Numbered from the stretch's first letter, positions 1 through 12,804 are shown. The stretch: 64,000 nucleotides of DNA from Zingiber officinale (GCF_018446385.1 NC_055996.1:124965750-125029749), one strand, 5' to 3'. Program-made: numbers and translations. The notes: generated by a model from the letters alone, not told the origin.

Positions 1-895
1 GATCTCATGGACCCGAGCCATATGATAAGCTTCCCAAGCTTAGCCGCACCAAGCTCCTCATGTATGTTTCACCAAGTCCTGCATGACTCAAACACATATC
101 AAAACAATATGAAAGTCTAACTTAAATTCTTTGACACCCACATCAAAATCATGATCGTACCGATCAAACTTAGGTCGATTGCACCAACAAGTATGGTAGG
201 CTAAACTGGTACATTAGAAAACACCAGGGACAAATTAGAAAAATCTCCAGAAGTTACGTATCTCCCAAATTTTTAATAAATCCAGTAGGTAGGAATTTAT
301 ACTGGGTTCCAAGATCATACTTAGATTAAAGTGTTATCATTCAATTGTTTAAAAAACCTAGATGTCTCAGAAAGAAAATTAAATATTTATTTTCTTTAAA
401 AGACTTTGTCTAGAAGTGGTTGTTATTCCAATATCCAAGAATGTCTAGTGTCTCACCACAGCCTAGAAGCCAATTATTGAAATTAATGTTTAATTGGCTA
501 ACTATTAAAATGTTTAACTGTTATAAAAATTTTCCACAAATAATTTTTTTTTGGTTAAATGTTTGTGTCAAAATTAGCCTACTGGTAATGTTTGTAATAT
601 ACCCCTAGAAATTTATTCAAATTTTAACACTTTATTATATTTTTTTTTAATTTTTTTTTATGTGATCAAAGGGGGAGATAAGTAAAAGTTCAAGGGGATT
701 AAGGGGGAGTTGGGGTTTTTAGATTTTAATCCTTATATTTATTTTGATTTTACAACTAACTTGTTTAAATTCATTGCTTTACTATCATTGCATAATTATA
801 GTTGTTATACCTTCATCATGTTATTATGTTTTTTTTATTATTTAACCATAACTCTAACTTGAACTTGGGTTGATGCGTATCAAAAAGGGGGAGAT
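1..895 (+). mobile_element. 3' internal end of a + strand LTR retrotransposon, non-coding
   Basis: This AT-rich stretch carries no convincing coding frame. It ends in a purine tract at about 881-893 (CAAAAAGGGGGAGA), followed directly by TGTTAG. That is the usual arrangement of polypurine tract and 3' LTR in plant Ty1/copia elements. The rest of the element lies outside the window to the left. Fossil; family assignment is inferred from the tract and the LTR that follows. Confidence 0.6.
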
Positions 896-3412
896 TGTTA
901 GCACCCGGGGTAGTTTTAATGTGGTCAACCAAGTTCAGCTAGGTTCTATTGTGTTTTGATCCTTGTGTCTAAGTGTGCAAGAGTTTAGGAATACAAGAAG
1001 TCGAACGGAAGACACAACTAACGAGAAAGATGGCACGGGAAGGGAGTCGACGAGCTCGGTGCATTCGGGGGATGAGGTGTTGCAGAAGAGTACACCGACA
1101 GATAAGAAGGAGACCCGCGGTAGTCCGAGGGATGAGAAGTCCTGGAGGATGGCTGCTAGGAGAAGACCGAAAAATGGGTTCGGGTGAGCCCTATTCTGAT
1201 TGACCGAAATCACCCAAGCGAGCGGAGTAACGGAAAAGCCAAAGTAGAAGCATGGAGCTTGGAAGTAGCTGCTGAACGCGCCTTCAATGGTATTGAAGGC
1301 ATCCTCACACCTTTCTGGTGGAAGGCACCTTCAATCTATTGAAGATGCATTCGAGCCTTTATGGAAGGCGCCTTCAATCACTTGAAGGCGCCTTAGACTA
1401 GGCAAAAATTGGCCGTTGGTGAGGATAAAATTTTATCCTTGCTTTCCTCGCTGGATGCGCCTTCTATCTTGTCGGAGGCGCCTTCCAACCTCGGATAGAA
1501 TTTTCCAGGGGCTGTAAAAAGACCCCAAGAGCTAGGTGTTAGAATTTGAGGGATGCCCTAAGGCAATCACCTTACGATTTTTTCTATTTATTTGATAAGT
1601 ATAAATTTACTATTTGAGTGAATATTATATGTTTGATTATCTTAAACTCATTTGCTAAATGTCTGTAATATAATTCATAGCATGAGAGAATTTGTGATTG
1701 GATCGCAACTAGTGATTATCTCTACATGTGCAATTATGAATATATTAAAATTTACCTAGTCGTCGAATTGATGTATTTGGACATTATCAATTCTATAAGA
1801 CTAGCACGGGTTATACTCTTTGGTTCGGCCAAGCAGCTATTTTCTCAATGGCTGAAGACATTGGGATGTCGAGAGTTAAACGTAGATGCTGGTTATGGTA
1901 ACTAGTTCATTGGAGTGACTCGTTGTAAGACTTCATATGGTTATATATATATATATGTCTATGAAGTTCTTACTGTAGCACGAGTGCAAGTTTCCTTCGA
2001 CTTGAGGTATACAAGTCATCTTGGTCATGAAGACTTATACTTTGACATCTTAAGCAAGCATCTCATTGAGGTGTGGAGCCTAAATAATTGGGTATAAGTT
2101 GAAGTGTCTGAAGGTGTTTGGATAACCCACAGAGGATTCACCGCTCCTTGTGAGGAGACGTATACCCTATGGTCACTCGTTAGGATTATTACTCAAAGTC
2201 TTTGGCCAAAGCATCACATGTTAAGAGTACGAGACTCTTGTACATATATACGAGTAATTTAAATCCATAGAATGAGGAAGTATTACTTAGGCTAGGTGTG
2301 ACGTAGTCAGCCTAGTGGGGATAAGACACATAGACCATATCCTGAACCAAGTAGATATAAGACGAGTGAAAGGAACGAGGCACGACTCACTGTAGCTACT
2401 GAAGGGTTAAGAATTAATTCTAAGAGCAACTGTAATTTTCTGACTAATTGGGGATCATGATGTATTACTATATGCCACTCTTGATCATTATATAATTAAG
2501 TGGTTAATTATGGACGACCAAGATAAACTGGAAACCTATTGGGTCACACACACTAATGAATCTCTAAAAGACGTAAAAGTAGTTAAAGAATAAGATTCTT
2601 AGATCAAGAGATAAATGTTTGGTTGGACCATATACAAGATAAATATGGAAATATTTGTCGCAATGGAAGTGCAGATGTGTCACATCTCTTATGGAAGAGT
2701 TGGACCATATTTGGTTTAATCATGAATTAGTCATGAACCAACTTGATTTAGTTGTGAATCAAACAAAGGGGTTAATGGGCTAATTTTTTGTTAAGGGATA
2801 ATGAGTTGGATTTAGACTTTCTAATCTAACTCATTAATGAGGATTATATATAGATGTAATTGGGAGAGAATTAGACACAATTTTCATTAGTTGGCTTGAT
2901 AGGGTTTTGGAAACTTTAACCCAACTTTTCTCTCCTCTCCCTTCTCACTTCTCGCAGCCAACAACAAGAGGAAACCCCTCTTGTTGTCGTGACCACTCTC
3001 CCTTGTGTGCTTCTCTTCTTCCTCTTGATCCCTCTTCTTCGTTCGTGGCTAGTAACTTCCGAAGGAGAGATTTGTACTCAAGGAGTTGTCTTGAGGATCT
3101 CGGTGTGGATATGAATAGAGGTGAGGTTCAACAACGTCGCTATGGTTGATGTTCTTCTCATTACAGGTCATCTGTAAGGTACACCTAGCGTAAATTTACT
3201 TTTCGTAAAAAAATTTAATTATGCGATCATGTTTGACATGTTGTATCCTTATATATGTGTGGAGCGTATGATGTAATAATTTAAGAATTATTATTGTTTT
3301 ATTTTCCTCTGCGCATGTTTACGAAATGTGTTTTAGCACACACCACATCGGGCATATCCCAACACTAGAAAATAGATATCAACTCTTGTATTCATTCCCT
3401 AGCAATTGTCTG
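896..3412 (+). mobile_element. LTR (family A), + orientation, split by a solo LTR
   Basis: The LTR starts TGTTAGCACCC at 896 just after the polypurine tract. It runs to 1536 and resumes at 3365 after an inserted solo LTR. It aligns by eye along most of its length with the antisense LTR at 6839-7650, for example at the segments TGGTCAACC, GTGTCTAAGTGTGCA and GGGTTCGGGTGAGC. The middle (about 1275-1495) holds several GGCGCC palindromes. The 3' edge is lost near 3412, so the end coordinate is approximate. Old and broken. Confidence 0.65.
1537..3364 (+). mobile_element. Solo LTR (family B) inserted in LTR A
   Basis: The 1828-bp block begins TGTTAGAATTTG and ends CATATCCCAACA, a standard TG...CA LTR. 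It is flanked by CTAGG (1532-1536) and CTAGA (3365-3369), a 5-bp target duplication with one later change. LTR A sequence continues on both sides. No internal region is present, so it is a solo LTR left by LTR-LTR recombination. Its 3' third is repeated at 61815-62499. Confidence 0.8.
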
Positions 3413-3814
3413 TTAAAAAAAATGAACATTTCCCCACTTTCAACTCAGATTAGTAGCAACAGTATAATTATAACAAGTAAATTATACAACTACAAAATAA
3501 AAGAAGCGACAAAGAAATTTACTTGGTTACAACCTACGTGGTTGTTAATCCAAGACAAATGAAAAACATTAAAAGTCCCTCTTGCTAGCCCACCTAAACT
3601 AACAGAACTCACCCAAACCCAACTTCGATCTTCTGCACGAGCAAATTTGCTCCCCGACTTCTCGTCCCTTGAATGCTCCGTGAGCGCCCTTCTCGTCCAC
3701 TGATGTACTGTTCCACAGTTTTTCATCCCTCGGATGCACCAAGCCCGTCGACTCGTTTCTAATGTCATCCTTCTTGTTCGCCACATCTTCCACTCGACTT
3801 CTTGTATTCCTAAG

Positions 3815-5042
3815 TATATGATCGAAAAGATGTTATAGGGGGGGTGAATAACATTTATCACTTTTTCTAAAATTAATAGTTAAAACAAATGCAGCGGAAA
3901 AGAGAAAGTAGAAAGAGCAAGTGTTAACACAAGTATTTTTTATTTGGTTCGGAGCCTTTGATGTTCTTACTCCAAGGCCAACACTCATTGAGTGCTTTCG
4001 TTGAGTAATCACTATAATATCGAAAAGATTACAAACAATTAAGTACAATATAGGAATAATAAAAGAATACCTACAACAAAAGGAAAGAAGCTTGGTTGTT
4101 GGTTATTGGAATAGCCTTTCGGTGTCGTAAGAGCCTTCTCAGAGAAGCGCGCAAGAACAAAAGTCAGAGCAGATGTTGTTTAGAAGTTACTGGTCGAAGG
4201 TCTTTTTATAGGCTATTTCCAGGCACCCGAACCACCCCCAGGCGCCTCCAATAGTGTCTGATCTGTTGTTGACTTATCCTCCTTCAGGCGCTCGGACCAC
4301 CCCTGGGCGCCTGGATTGCTGACGTGGTGACGCCTCGACAAAACTTTATCTCTGAAAATTTATCCTTCTCTCGGTGCTTGGATTGTGACATAGTTTGACC
4401 AATCAGCGTGTGCCACCTCATCTAGTCGCCTGCTGTTTCGCCTCCTTACCAGGGCGCCTGGACCCCCTACGGGTGCTTGGACTGTGTCCAAGCGCCTGGA
4501 GCCCCTTTTTCAGCTACATGATTTTCCTGCATCACAAGGTTAGCACAATAGACAATAATATGGAACAAAGAGTAATATTTGACAGTCTTCGAACTATCCA
4601 GTCTTGACTTTGAGTTTCGCTAAAACTCTAGGTCGGACCAACGCCTACAGTTTCCTCAACCGGAAATGCGTCCTCATTAGAGCTCTCCTCCAATTGCTTA
4701 CCTTTACTTACCATATGCAGTCACTTGACTCGCCTCTTGATCCACCAGGTCTTCTCGCTAGTTGTCAAGTCTACAGACTCAATTGGACTTTAGCCAGCTA
4801 TCAGGTCTTATAAACTCAATTGGACTTCCTACCAGATATCGGGTCACTCCTTGATCTATCTGGACTTCCCATCAACTATCAAGTCCAACAGACTTAGCTG
4901 GATTTCAACTTGGTGTTAGGTCCTCCAGACCCGTCAAGTCTTGCACACTTTGTTCAGAACATTAGATCACACAGAACCTAACTTTAACCATATATTATTC
5001 ATCAAAACGTAAGTTTAATCATTAGTACCAACTGCACTAACA
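3815..5042 (-). mobile_element. Solo LTR (family D) nested in the 3' LTR of element C
   Basis: On the + strand the block opens TATATGATCG with a G-run, the reverse complement of a typical LTR 3' end. It closes ACTGCACTAACA, the reverse complement of a TGTTAGTGCAGTTGG start. Perfect 5-bp target duplications CTAAG lie at 3810-3814 and 5043-5047, and family C LTR sequence resumes after them. The block is related to the LTR at 41854-43023 and shows worn versions of the same hairpin repeats near 4740-4930. Confidence 0.8.
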
Positions 5043-6132
5043 CTAAGTTCCTGTACATTCAGACACAAGGCATCAAAATCGGAGGACCTACCTTAACTCG
5101 GTTGACCACATCAAAACTAACTCGCGTTACTTCTAATCTTCCTCATTTTAATGTGCATCAATCCAAGTTCAATTAGGGTAAAACAAACAAGTAGAAAATA
5201 ATTATAACTTAAGTATGACAATTACACAAATTTAATTAAATTGTAAATAAATAATACAACTCCTCTTTAAAATCATAGCAAAAAAAATTAGGAAAAAAAT
5301 AAGTACATTTAGAAAAAAAAAAATCTCAAAATATTTCTCAGGGTCGTATACAAATATCCCAAAGTTGTGGATTTTACCAAAATTTATTCATAAAGGAATC
5401 AATTTTTAAGAATTTAAGTCTCAGATTTATCAAAAATAATATAAAAATTATTTTAAATTTTTTTGAAAAATATTGAAAATTTCATCAATGTCAAAGATAA
5501 GTCTGATCAATATAAAAATTTTCACAAACATACTATTTTCTTTCATTGTCAAAATAAATATTTAAAGAAAGATATATATATTTTAAAAATGTAATGTTAA
5601 AACTATTTTTATACTTTAAAAAATATTACTAATTTTTCTGAGCATATAAAATAAATTATTTATCCATAAAGAAAATAATTTTTTTAAAAAAATAATTTTT
5701 AATAATTTTTAATTATTTAAACATGATTTTCGATAAAAAAATTATAAAAAATAGTATAACAGTCCGAATATTTTAAATTTGTTTATGTTAACAGATAATA
5801 TTTTAATTTTTCACAAAAAAAAAATTGAACAAACAAAATGTGAATAGAAGGTCTACGAATTAAATTTTGCTAATAAATTAAAATAATTTAAATTAGCATA
5901 CACAAGAAAAAAGTTAACAATCTAGTACAGATTTTAGTGTCCAAAGTAAGTTTCTTCCTACCGGATCTATCAAGTATTTTATAGAATTATAATTTTTAGT
6001 TACTTTTGTAATTTAACCCCCTATGATTCTTAATATACTAATTTAGTCCTCTATTATTTTTAAAATTTAAAATTAGTGAAAAATTTGAACATGCATAATT
6101 CTTTTTCAGTAATTCTATTTACTCTTTTAATT

Positions 6133-6779
6133 TTATATTTTTATTTTTGTCAAAATTTCTACTAAGGAGGCAAGATTTTTCTTTGAATCTAAATATTTTG
6201 TTCTAGTTTTGCAAAGGCTTCTAGATAGCATCTTAATTGCATCATAAAGTAGGTCAGGAGGTAAGAGTCGTACCTCACGTACTATATCAAACATCGTTCG
6301 AAGCTCCCCCTTCATTAATATTCTTGATGCTCATCTCGGATGAGATTTCATCATTTTCAAGTAGGTATTCAGCTATCAATGTTGTTCTGACAATCTCCTT
6401 GGTCTCGAACTCTTCTGAACATAAATCGATATCTATTGAAGAGTTGGATTCTGCCTCTTTTGCTTTTTCATAGAGTTCCAAGAATTTTTCCTAAAGTTCT
6501 TTAACAGATTCATAGGCGCCGATTCTTTTGAGTTCTTGAGCAAGTAGCACACTCAGAAGATGGGACTTAAGCATTACCATTTGCCATAAATTCATCGCGC
6601 TGCCTGTTAGTCCAACAATGCTCCTCAAGTTCTTTTCCATCTTTGCTTTTGGATATTTCAAAACCATATTTAATTGTTAATAAAATATTAAAATCGGTTT
6701 TAAAAAATACCTCCATACGTCGATTCCAAAACGTGAACTCCCCCTCGAACACTGGTGGGTAGATACTCGATCTGGCCAT
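6133..6779 (-). pseudogene. gag relic of element C
   Basis: The antisense reading begins MARSSIYPPVFEGEFTFW, which resembles the N-terminus of plant copia gag proteins (Y/F-PP-x-F-x-G, then W). It starts about 35 bp inside the primer site, as expected for gag. The relic is broken at several points. In life such a protein forms the shell of the intracellular retroelement particle. Confidence 0.6.
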
Positions 6780-6838
6780 AGTCTTGTTGCTTTAGACGAT
6801 GGCTAGTCCTTCTAAAGTGATTGAGTTCTGATACTAAT

Positions 6839-7650
6839 TGTTGGTTCAGGTAGGCTGGAGAGAGGGGGTGAATAACCCTGAAATTAAAGTTAGACAAATT
6901 TCTCTTGCCTAGGTGGTTGTTAATCCAAAGCAGTTGAAAGCTCACTAAAAATCTCCTTCGTGAAAGAGTAGCCTCTAACAGTCTTTGAAAGATCAGAAAT
7001 AGGTAGGAAGATTAATACAATGGTTGCTGAATAATTTCTAACTCTAGGGGTCTATTTATAGTCTCTTGGAAAAAGTTATCATTGCTTAGAGGCGCCTACA
7101 AAGGGATCCGAGCACCTCCTAAGAGGATAATATTTATCTTCTTCTCAATGATTAGCCAACGACTACTGTTCATTGGAGGTGCCTCTAAGCTCCATGAGAG
7201 CACCTCCATCAAGAGGCGCAAGGGCGCCTCTAAGCTTCTTCACTTCCAAGCTCTTTCAGGGCGCGTCCAAACTCCTTTAGGGCATCTAGTTAACCTCCAA
7301 TCAGTTAACTCTTCCTCATGCTTCTTTGGGTGATGCTCCTACCATCTGGAGTTAAGCTCACCCGAACCCAATTCTGATCTTCTCCTCGAGCAGGCTTCCT
7401 CTCAAGCTTCTCACCCCTCGAATGCTTTGCACGCGCCCTTCTTGTCCACCGATATACTCTTTCACAACTTTTCATCCCTCGGATGCACCGAACTCATCAA
7501 CTCATTTTCCCTACCATCCTTCTCATTCCCCACATATTTTTCTCGATTTTTGGGTTTTCAAGTTCCTGCACATTCAGACACAAGACATCAAAATTGCAAG
7601 ACCTAACTTAACTCGGTTGACCATATCAAAACTAACTCGGGGTACTTACA
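6839..7650 (-). repeat. 5' LTR of element C
   Basis: On the + strand this block starts TGTTGGTTCAGG, next to the primer-site complement, and ends GGTACTTACA. It carries GGCGCC-type motifs around 7085-7270. The sequence beyond 7650 belongs to the LINE relic, so element C appears to have landed in that LINE. No matching target duplication could be found because the other outer edge of the element is lost. Confidence 0.6.
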
Positions 7651-7655
7651 GTTAC

Positions 7656-9640
7656 ATCTTCACACATATTATTAATTAGTTCAATATATGTTACACTAAC
7701 ATATCTCTTTTCTAGAATTCATCATATAATTATTCTTGAGACTCTATTATAAGTTTTTTCTAAGTCAATGAATACTATGTGTATATCTTGCTTTTGCTCC
7801 AGATACTTTTTAATTAGTTGTCTGAGAAGATGTATAGCTTCTATTGTTGACCTTCCAAGTATGAATCCAAATTGATTTTCGATCATCGTGGTCTCCTTCC
7901 TTAATTTTTTTATTACTCTTTTTCAAAATTTCATGGCATGACTCATTAGTTTAATATCTCTATAGTTTGCATAATTTTGTACGTCTCCCTTGTTATTATA
8001 TAAGGGCACTAGAATACTTATCCTCTATTCATTAGATATTTTTTAATTTTAAGATCATGTTAAATAATTATGTAAGTCATTTAATACCTTCTTTCCCTAG
8101 ACATTTCTATACTTCTATCGGAATATCATCAAGCCCAACTGTTTTTCTATTTCGCATCCCATTTAAATCTTGTTTTACTTCTGAAATTTAAATTTTGCGA
8201 TAAAAATTTAAATTTCTATACTCATTTGACCTACTTAAATTACCCAAGTTAATTGGTTACCTAAACCTTCATTAAAAAGTTGATAAAATACTTTTCCACC
8301 ATTTTTTTATTTTTCCACTATTTAATAGTATCTTATTACATTCATCGTTAATACATCTTGTTTAGATAAGATCTCTTATTTTTCTCTATTTCACTTTAGC
8401 TATTCTATAAATATCTTTCTTTTTTTTATCTAATTTTTAATATAACCATTCAAAAGTTTTATTTTTTACTTCATATTCACTGCTTTTTTACCCTCTTTCT
8501 TGACTATTTTATATATTTTTTTAAATTTTCCTCTCTCTTACAAATATATAATTTCTTATAGACTGGTTGTTTTTCCTTCACTTTCTCTTGTATTTTCTCA
8601 TTCCACTACCAAGATTATTTACTTATTAGCATATGTCCCTTTGACTCACCGAGTACACTTTTAACTATTATTTTCAACTTTGATATAATTTTATCCCATG
8701 TTGTATTAGAGTCATTGTATATTTCACCTAATATTTGTCATCCTATTTTCTCCTTAAATATATTTTGTTTTCTATCCTTTAACTTCCACTACTTAATTCT
8801 AGAAGTCATGTATATTTTCCTTCTATTGATATTATAAGTGAGGCGTATATCTAACATTACTAACATATGTTAGGTAGTTAAGATTTTTTTTGGAAATGAC
8901 GTTGTAATTTTTATAAATTTTTCTATCCTTCTTCCTAACCATAAGAAAGTTAATTTGTGATTTATTATTTTCACTTTTGAACTTAATCAAGTGTTCTTCT
9001 CTTTTTATAAAAACGTGATAGCTAATATAAGGTCATATGCTATCGAAAAATCCAATATAATTTTTTCTCTTCTTCATTTCTTATTCCAAACTCATAACCC
9101 CATAAACCTTCTCATATTCCTCATTTTCCACTCCTATATGCCCATTTAGATCGTCTCCTATTAAAATCATTTCATTTGGCGGAATATTTTATAATACTTC
9201 ATCTATGTCTTCCAAAAGTCTTGATTTGATACTTTTATCTAATATTACTTAAGATGCATATATGTTAATTACGTTCATAGTTTCTTAATCCACTACTATC
9301 TTGAGAGTTATAATTTTATTCCCTTTTCTAACTACTATTACAGCTTCATCCTTTAACAAACTATTTATAAAATTACCCACTACATTTCTTGTTTTACTCT
9401 TTTCTATGTACCATAAATAAAAATATGAGTTCTCTATCATTTTTATCTTCTTGCCTGCCCATTTTGTTTCTTGTACATATAAAATATAAATTCTTCTCCT
9501 AATCATTGTATTTATTATCTCTATTATTTTACCAATGATGGTTCCTTTGTTCAATATTTTAAATCTTATACTATTAGTTTCCCTATAATTTTTATTTTTA
9601 TCTAACCTGTGGTGTGAGAACTCTTACATATTTAATACTA
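7656..9640 (-). mobile_element. RTE-clade LINE relic (endonuclease plus start of RT)
   Basis: The antisense strand reads through an AP-endonuclease domain: VQETKW near 9470, then LIGDDLNGHIG near 9160, then KREEHLIKFKS near 8990. After poorly conserved sequence comes an RT block around 7750-7900 with ENQFGFILGRSTIEAIHLL and FIDLEKTYNRV. These are hallmarks of plant RTE-type non-LTR elements, in the order EN then RT. Many stops and frameshifts interrupt it. The RT is cut off at about 7656 by LTR element C, so the YADD region and 3' tail are missing. The 5' limit near 9640 is approximate. Confidence 0.8.
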
Positions 9641-10792
9641 CACACAAATTCTCATAGAGATGTAGCGATTCTTGTCGAGACGTTATAGTAGGACCCTGAA
9701 ATACATTACTTTCGGAAAGCAACTTAGCATTAGCACAATAGTTTAATGGATCAATTCATTGAATATTTGTAATAGTTTAATGCTGACAAACAATCTAACA
9801 CAACTCTCATCTTTTATCTGGGCTTGGGACCGACCATGACTAATTTCTCATGTGTCTAAAACAATATCGAAAAAAATAGAGGAAGATTTTCTTTTAGCCA
9901 TCACTTGTAAGATCGAACTCTACGTTAGAGGGAGCCAGGGAGGTGGATACCTTCCTAATGACTTTCCTAAGTTTCTTAGAAGCCTTAGTCACACAAGTCT
10001 CCTCAAAGTCAACTCTAAGGATAGCCTTCCTTGTAAATTTGACTTGACTTCTACACCTAGGGTTAATTTCATAGCTATATGAAACTCTGATATGAGGCCA
10101 CCTTGTTCTTGGACTTAGATTTGTACCTCAAACCCTTCTTGTTCATAGATGACCTTTGTTTTTCTAAATCTAGGTTTTGTTTCTTAGACCCTTTGATATT
10201 ATTTGTTATTTTCCAAAGGATCTTTTTTAATTTATCAAATATTGACCTCAAGACTTGATTTTTCATCATTATCTCCTCAACTTTTGATTTTTCTTGATAC
10301 ACAGGTACGACTCTACAAACACAGGTACGACTCTGCAAACCTTCAACTCCTCAAGACTTGATATTATTTGTTACTTTCGCTTCGGGCCCCGTCAAACATA
10401 AGTATGATTCTGCAATCCTTCAACTCCCAGCTGACTATACTTGGACTTATTTGTCAAACCTTTAGCTTATAGCTGACTCCATTTAGACTTGATTAACCTA
10501 GTTCCTAACTAGGACTTTCTTACTTGTTCCCAACCAAAACTTAGCTCCTATCTGATTCCCAATCAGGACTTCAATTACTTAGCTCACCTAGGTCTTAGTC
10601 AGTACCTAGTTTTTAACTATGACTTCAATTACCTAGCTCCATTAAAATTTAGTTACTACCAATTCTCAACCATAACTTCACAATATGTCAAGTAACATAC
10701 TTTTGCATACTTGACATAAACTCATTAGATCTCAACAAATTTAATTTTAATCTTAATCATATATTAAAATTTCGGATCTAATATTGTGCTCT
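9640..10792 (-). mobile_element. LTR-retroelement debris, antisense
   Basis: A Lys/Ser-rich antisense frame (10075-10338) resembles the basic C-terminal part of a copia gag, but only weakly. Between 10340 and 10790 there are degenerate repeats of the type CTTAGCTC/AACTAGGACTT, like those inside the solo LTR at 15631-17137. The right edge AGCACCAACA at about 10792 looks like the reverse complement of an LTR start. No target duplication was found and the limits are uncertain. Confidence 0.4.
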
Positions 10793-11681
10793 AGCACCAA
10801 CATTACTGAGATATCTTTTTTAAAAAATCCGGTCTCCATTTCAATTCGAAAATCCCCCTGCTCAAATATTTAATTGGGTTTAAAAAAACCGTCTATATCC
10901 TTAGCATCGGTTATCAAATTTTTCACAAGAAATGTCATTCCTATCAATAATACTTACCTGTAAAACAAATTAATTCTTTTTTATAATCTAGAGTCACTAG
11001 GCACCACCACAAAAGCTTTAGAAGCAGGGCAATCCTAATTACTAGACTTTATCGCTGCAGAATCGCACCTGAGTGAGTGAGTGAGAGAGAGAGAGAGGGG
11101 TCGTCGTCCCCACTCATCAAATTATACTGTTGCCGAAAAGGCTACAACATGGACAAAGGAAGCGGTTATCCAGATAGCTCATTATATACATGTTCCCCTA
11201 CTCTGCTCCCACGCAAAGACACGCCACATGGTAAAGTTTTGTTATGGCCTCCCTCTCCCACTTACATATGGCTTCACGACAAACGGAGAAACAGTGACCA
11301 ACTTCATACATATCCCACATAGATTTATATATACATATATTCTTTTTTTCCAACTTTATTTTCTCCTTGTTTTCTTTCTAATTCTCTACCATCTTCTCCT
11401 TTGTCCTCTCTGCATCTTCTACTCCGATTGAACAATCCATCTCCTTACCCCATCTCCCTACCCTTCTACTTTCTTTTTTAGGCTTCATTTTTCTTTACCT
11501 ACTTTTGTTGCCACATCGAGTTAACGAATCAAATCCTTCGCGATCGACAAAATTAAAACTGCAATTATACAAACATAATTACCTCTGAGAGGTTTTTTTT
11601 TTAAAAAAAAATATTATTGCTATATATATTTCGACATGAATGAGCTGAGACCTGACCTGTCTCCAGTACTTTTGCTCTGCG
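10793..11681. other. Intergenic region and GA3ox upstream sequence
   Basis: No gene is seen here. There is a short GT/GA microsatellite at about 11073-11099, a pyrimidine-rich stretch at 11390-11480, and two TATA-like sites (about 11324-11334 and 11621-11629) upstream of the GA3ox start. Which site is used cannot be told from sequence. Confidence 0.4.
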
Positions 11682-12804
11682 ATGCCTTCTCTCGCCACCC
11701 AATCCCCACCGGAGCTCACCGCCCTCGCCGCGGTGCCCGAAACCCACGCCTGGGTCGCCCTCCACGACCGCCCGTACGCCGACGACCGCGTCCCCGTCGT
11801 CGACCTCGCGCGCCCCGACGCCGCCCGCCTCATCGGCCGCGCCTGCGAGGAGTGGGGCGCCTTCCAGCTCACCGGCCACGGCGTCCCCGTCGAGCTGCTT
11901 CGCCGCGTCGAAGGTCAGGCGCGACGCCTCTTCTCCCTCCCCTCCGCTCACAAGCTCAGGGCCGCCCGCCGCGACGGCGGCTCCACCGGCTACGGCTCTG
12001 CCGCCATCTCCAAGTTCTTCTCGAAGCAGTTCTGGTCGGAGGGCTTCACCGTCATCGGCTCCCCTCGCGACGACGCCCGCAAGATCTGGCCCGACGATCA
12101 CGAAGACTTTTGGTACGTGACTTCGGTCGAATGAAATTGATTGGAGAGGGAGGGATCAGGATGAACCCGCTATCGATCGCCTTGCCTTGTTTCATTCATG
12201 CAGCGGAGCGATCGAGGAATACAGCCGGTTGATGAATGACTTGGCGCGGAGATTGATGCACTCGATGCTGTTTTCTTTGGGCCTCAGCGAGGAGGAAATT
12301 GGTTGGGCTGCCCCACTAAAAGCCCACCACGAGGGCATGCCTGCGCTACAGCTCAACTACTACCCCCGCTGCCCGGAGCCCGACCGAGCCATGGGGCTGG
12401 CGGAGCACACCGACTCCAGCCTCATCACCATCCTCCACCAGAGCAGCGGCGTCGCTGGGCTGCAGCTTCTGCGCCACGGCGGCGGAGGCCCCCGATGGGT
12501 GGCGGTGGAGCCGGTTACGGAGGCGCTGGTCGTCAACGTAGGCGATCTCTTCCAGCTGATGTCCAACGGTCGATTCCGGAGCGTGATGCATCGGGCGGTC
12601 GTTGACCGGACTCGAACTCGGATCTCGGTGGCTTACTTTTGTGGGCCTCCGCCAGAGTTGAAAATCTCACCCGTTGAGAAGTTGATGGGCCCCGACCAGG
12701 GCCCAGTGTACCGGGGAGTGACTTGGCCTGAATACTTACACCTGAAGAAGAAACTTTACAACGAAGCTCTCACGTCGCTGAGATTGTCGGGGGACAAAGA
12801 ATGA
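11682..12804 (+). CDS. GA3OX: Gibberellin 3-beta-dioxygenase (GA3ox)
   Basis: This 2-oxoglutarate/Fe(II) dioxygenase catalyses the last activating step of gibberellin synthesis, 3-beta-hydroxylation of GA9/GA20 to GA4/GA1, in the cytosol. Exon 1 is 11682-12112, the intron is 12113-12203 (GT-AG, 91 bp) and exon 2 is 12204-12804, giving 343 aa, normal for the family. The single intron splits the Cys codon in FCGAIEEY, equivalent to FCDVIEEY in known GA3ox proteins. Visible residues are iron ligands H212, D214 and H273, and the 2-oxoglutarate pair R283/S285 (RxS). Family signatures include WSEGFTVIGSP, AMGLAEHTDSS and LKISPVEKLMGP. The ATG at 11682 gives MPSL, a common GA3ox start. Exon 1 is extremely GC-rich, typical of monocot genes. 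GA2ox and GA20ox are less likely given these signatures. Confidence 0.93.

Larger units (their letters stand above)
3506..7650 (-). mobile_element. Degenerate Ty1/copia-type element (family C), antisense
   Basis: The 5' LTR is 6839-7650. A Met-type primer site follows it at about 6818-6838, and a gag relic lies at about 6133-6779. The internal part (5136-6130) is AT-rich. The 3' LTR (about 3506-5135) is preceded by a purine tract; it lacks its GGCGCC-rich middle and is split by the solo LTR at 3815-5042. No pol is visible. The element is badly broken. The LTRs are too diverged for a confident date; it is clearly older than the element at 39411. The outer left boundary is approximate. Confidence 0.65.

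Noticed and set aside
11636-12232. Long overlapping frames on both strands across GA3ox exon 1, Arg/Pro- or Gly/Ala-rich
   Set aside because: They are by-products of very GC-rich coding DNA; only the frame at 11682 gives dioxygenase motifs.
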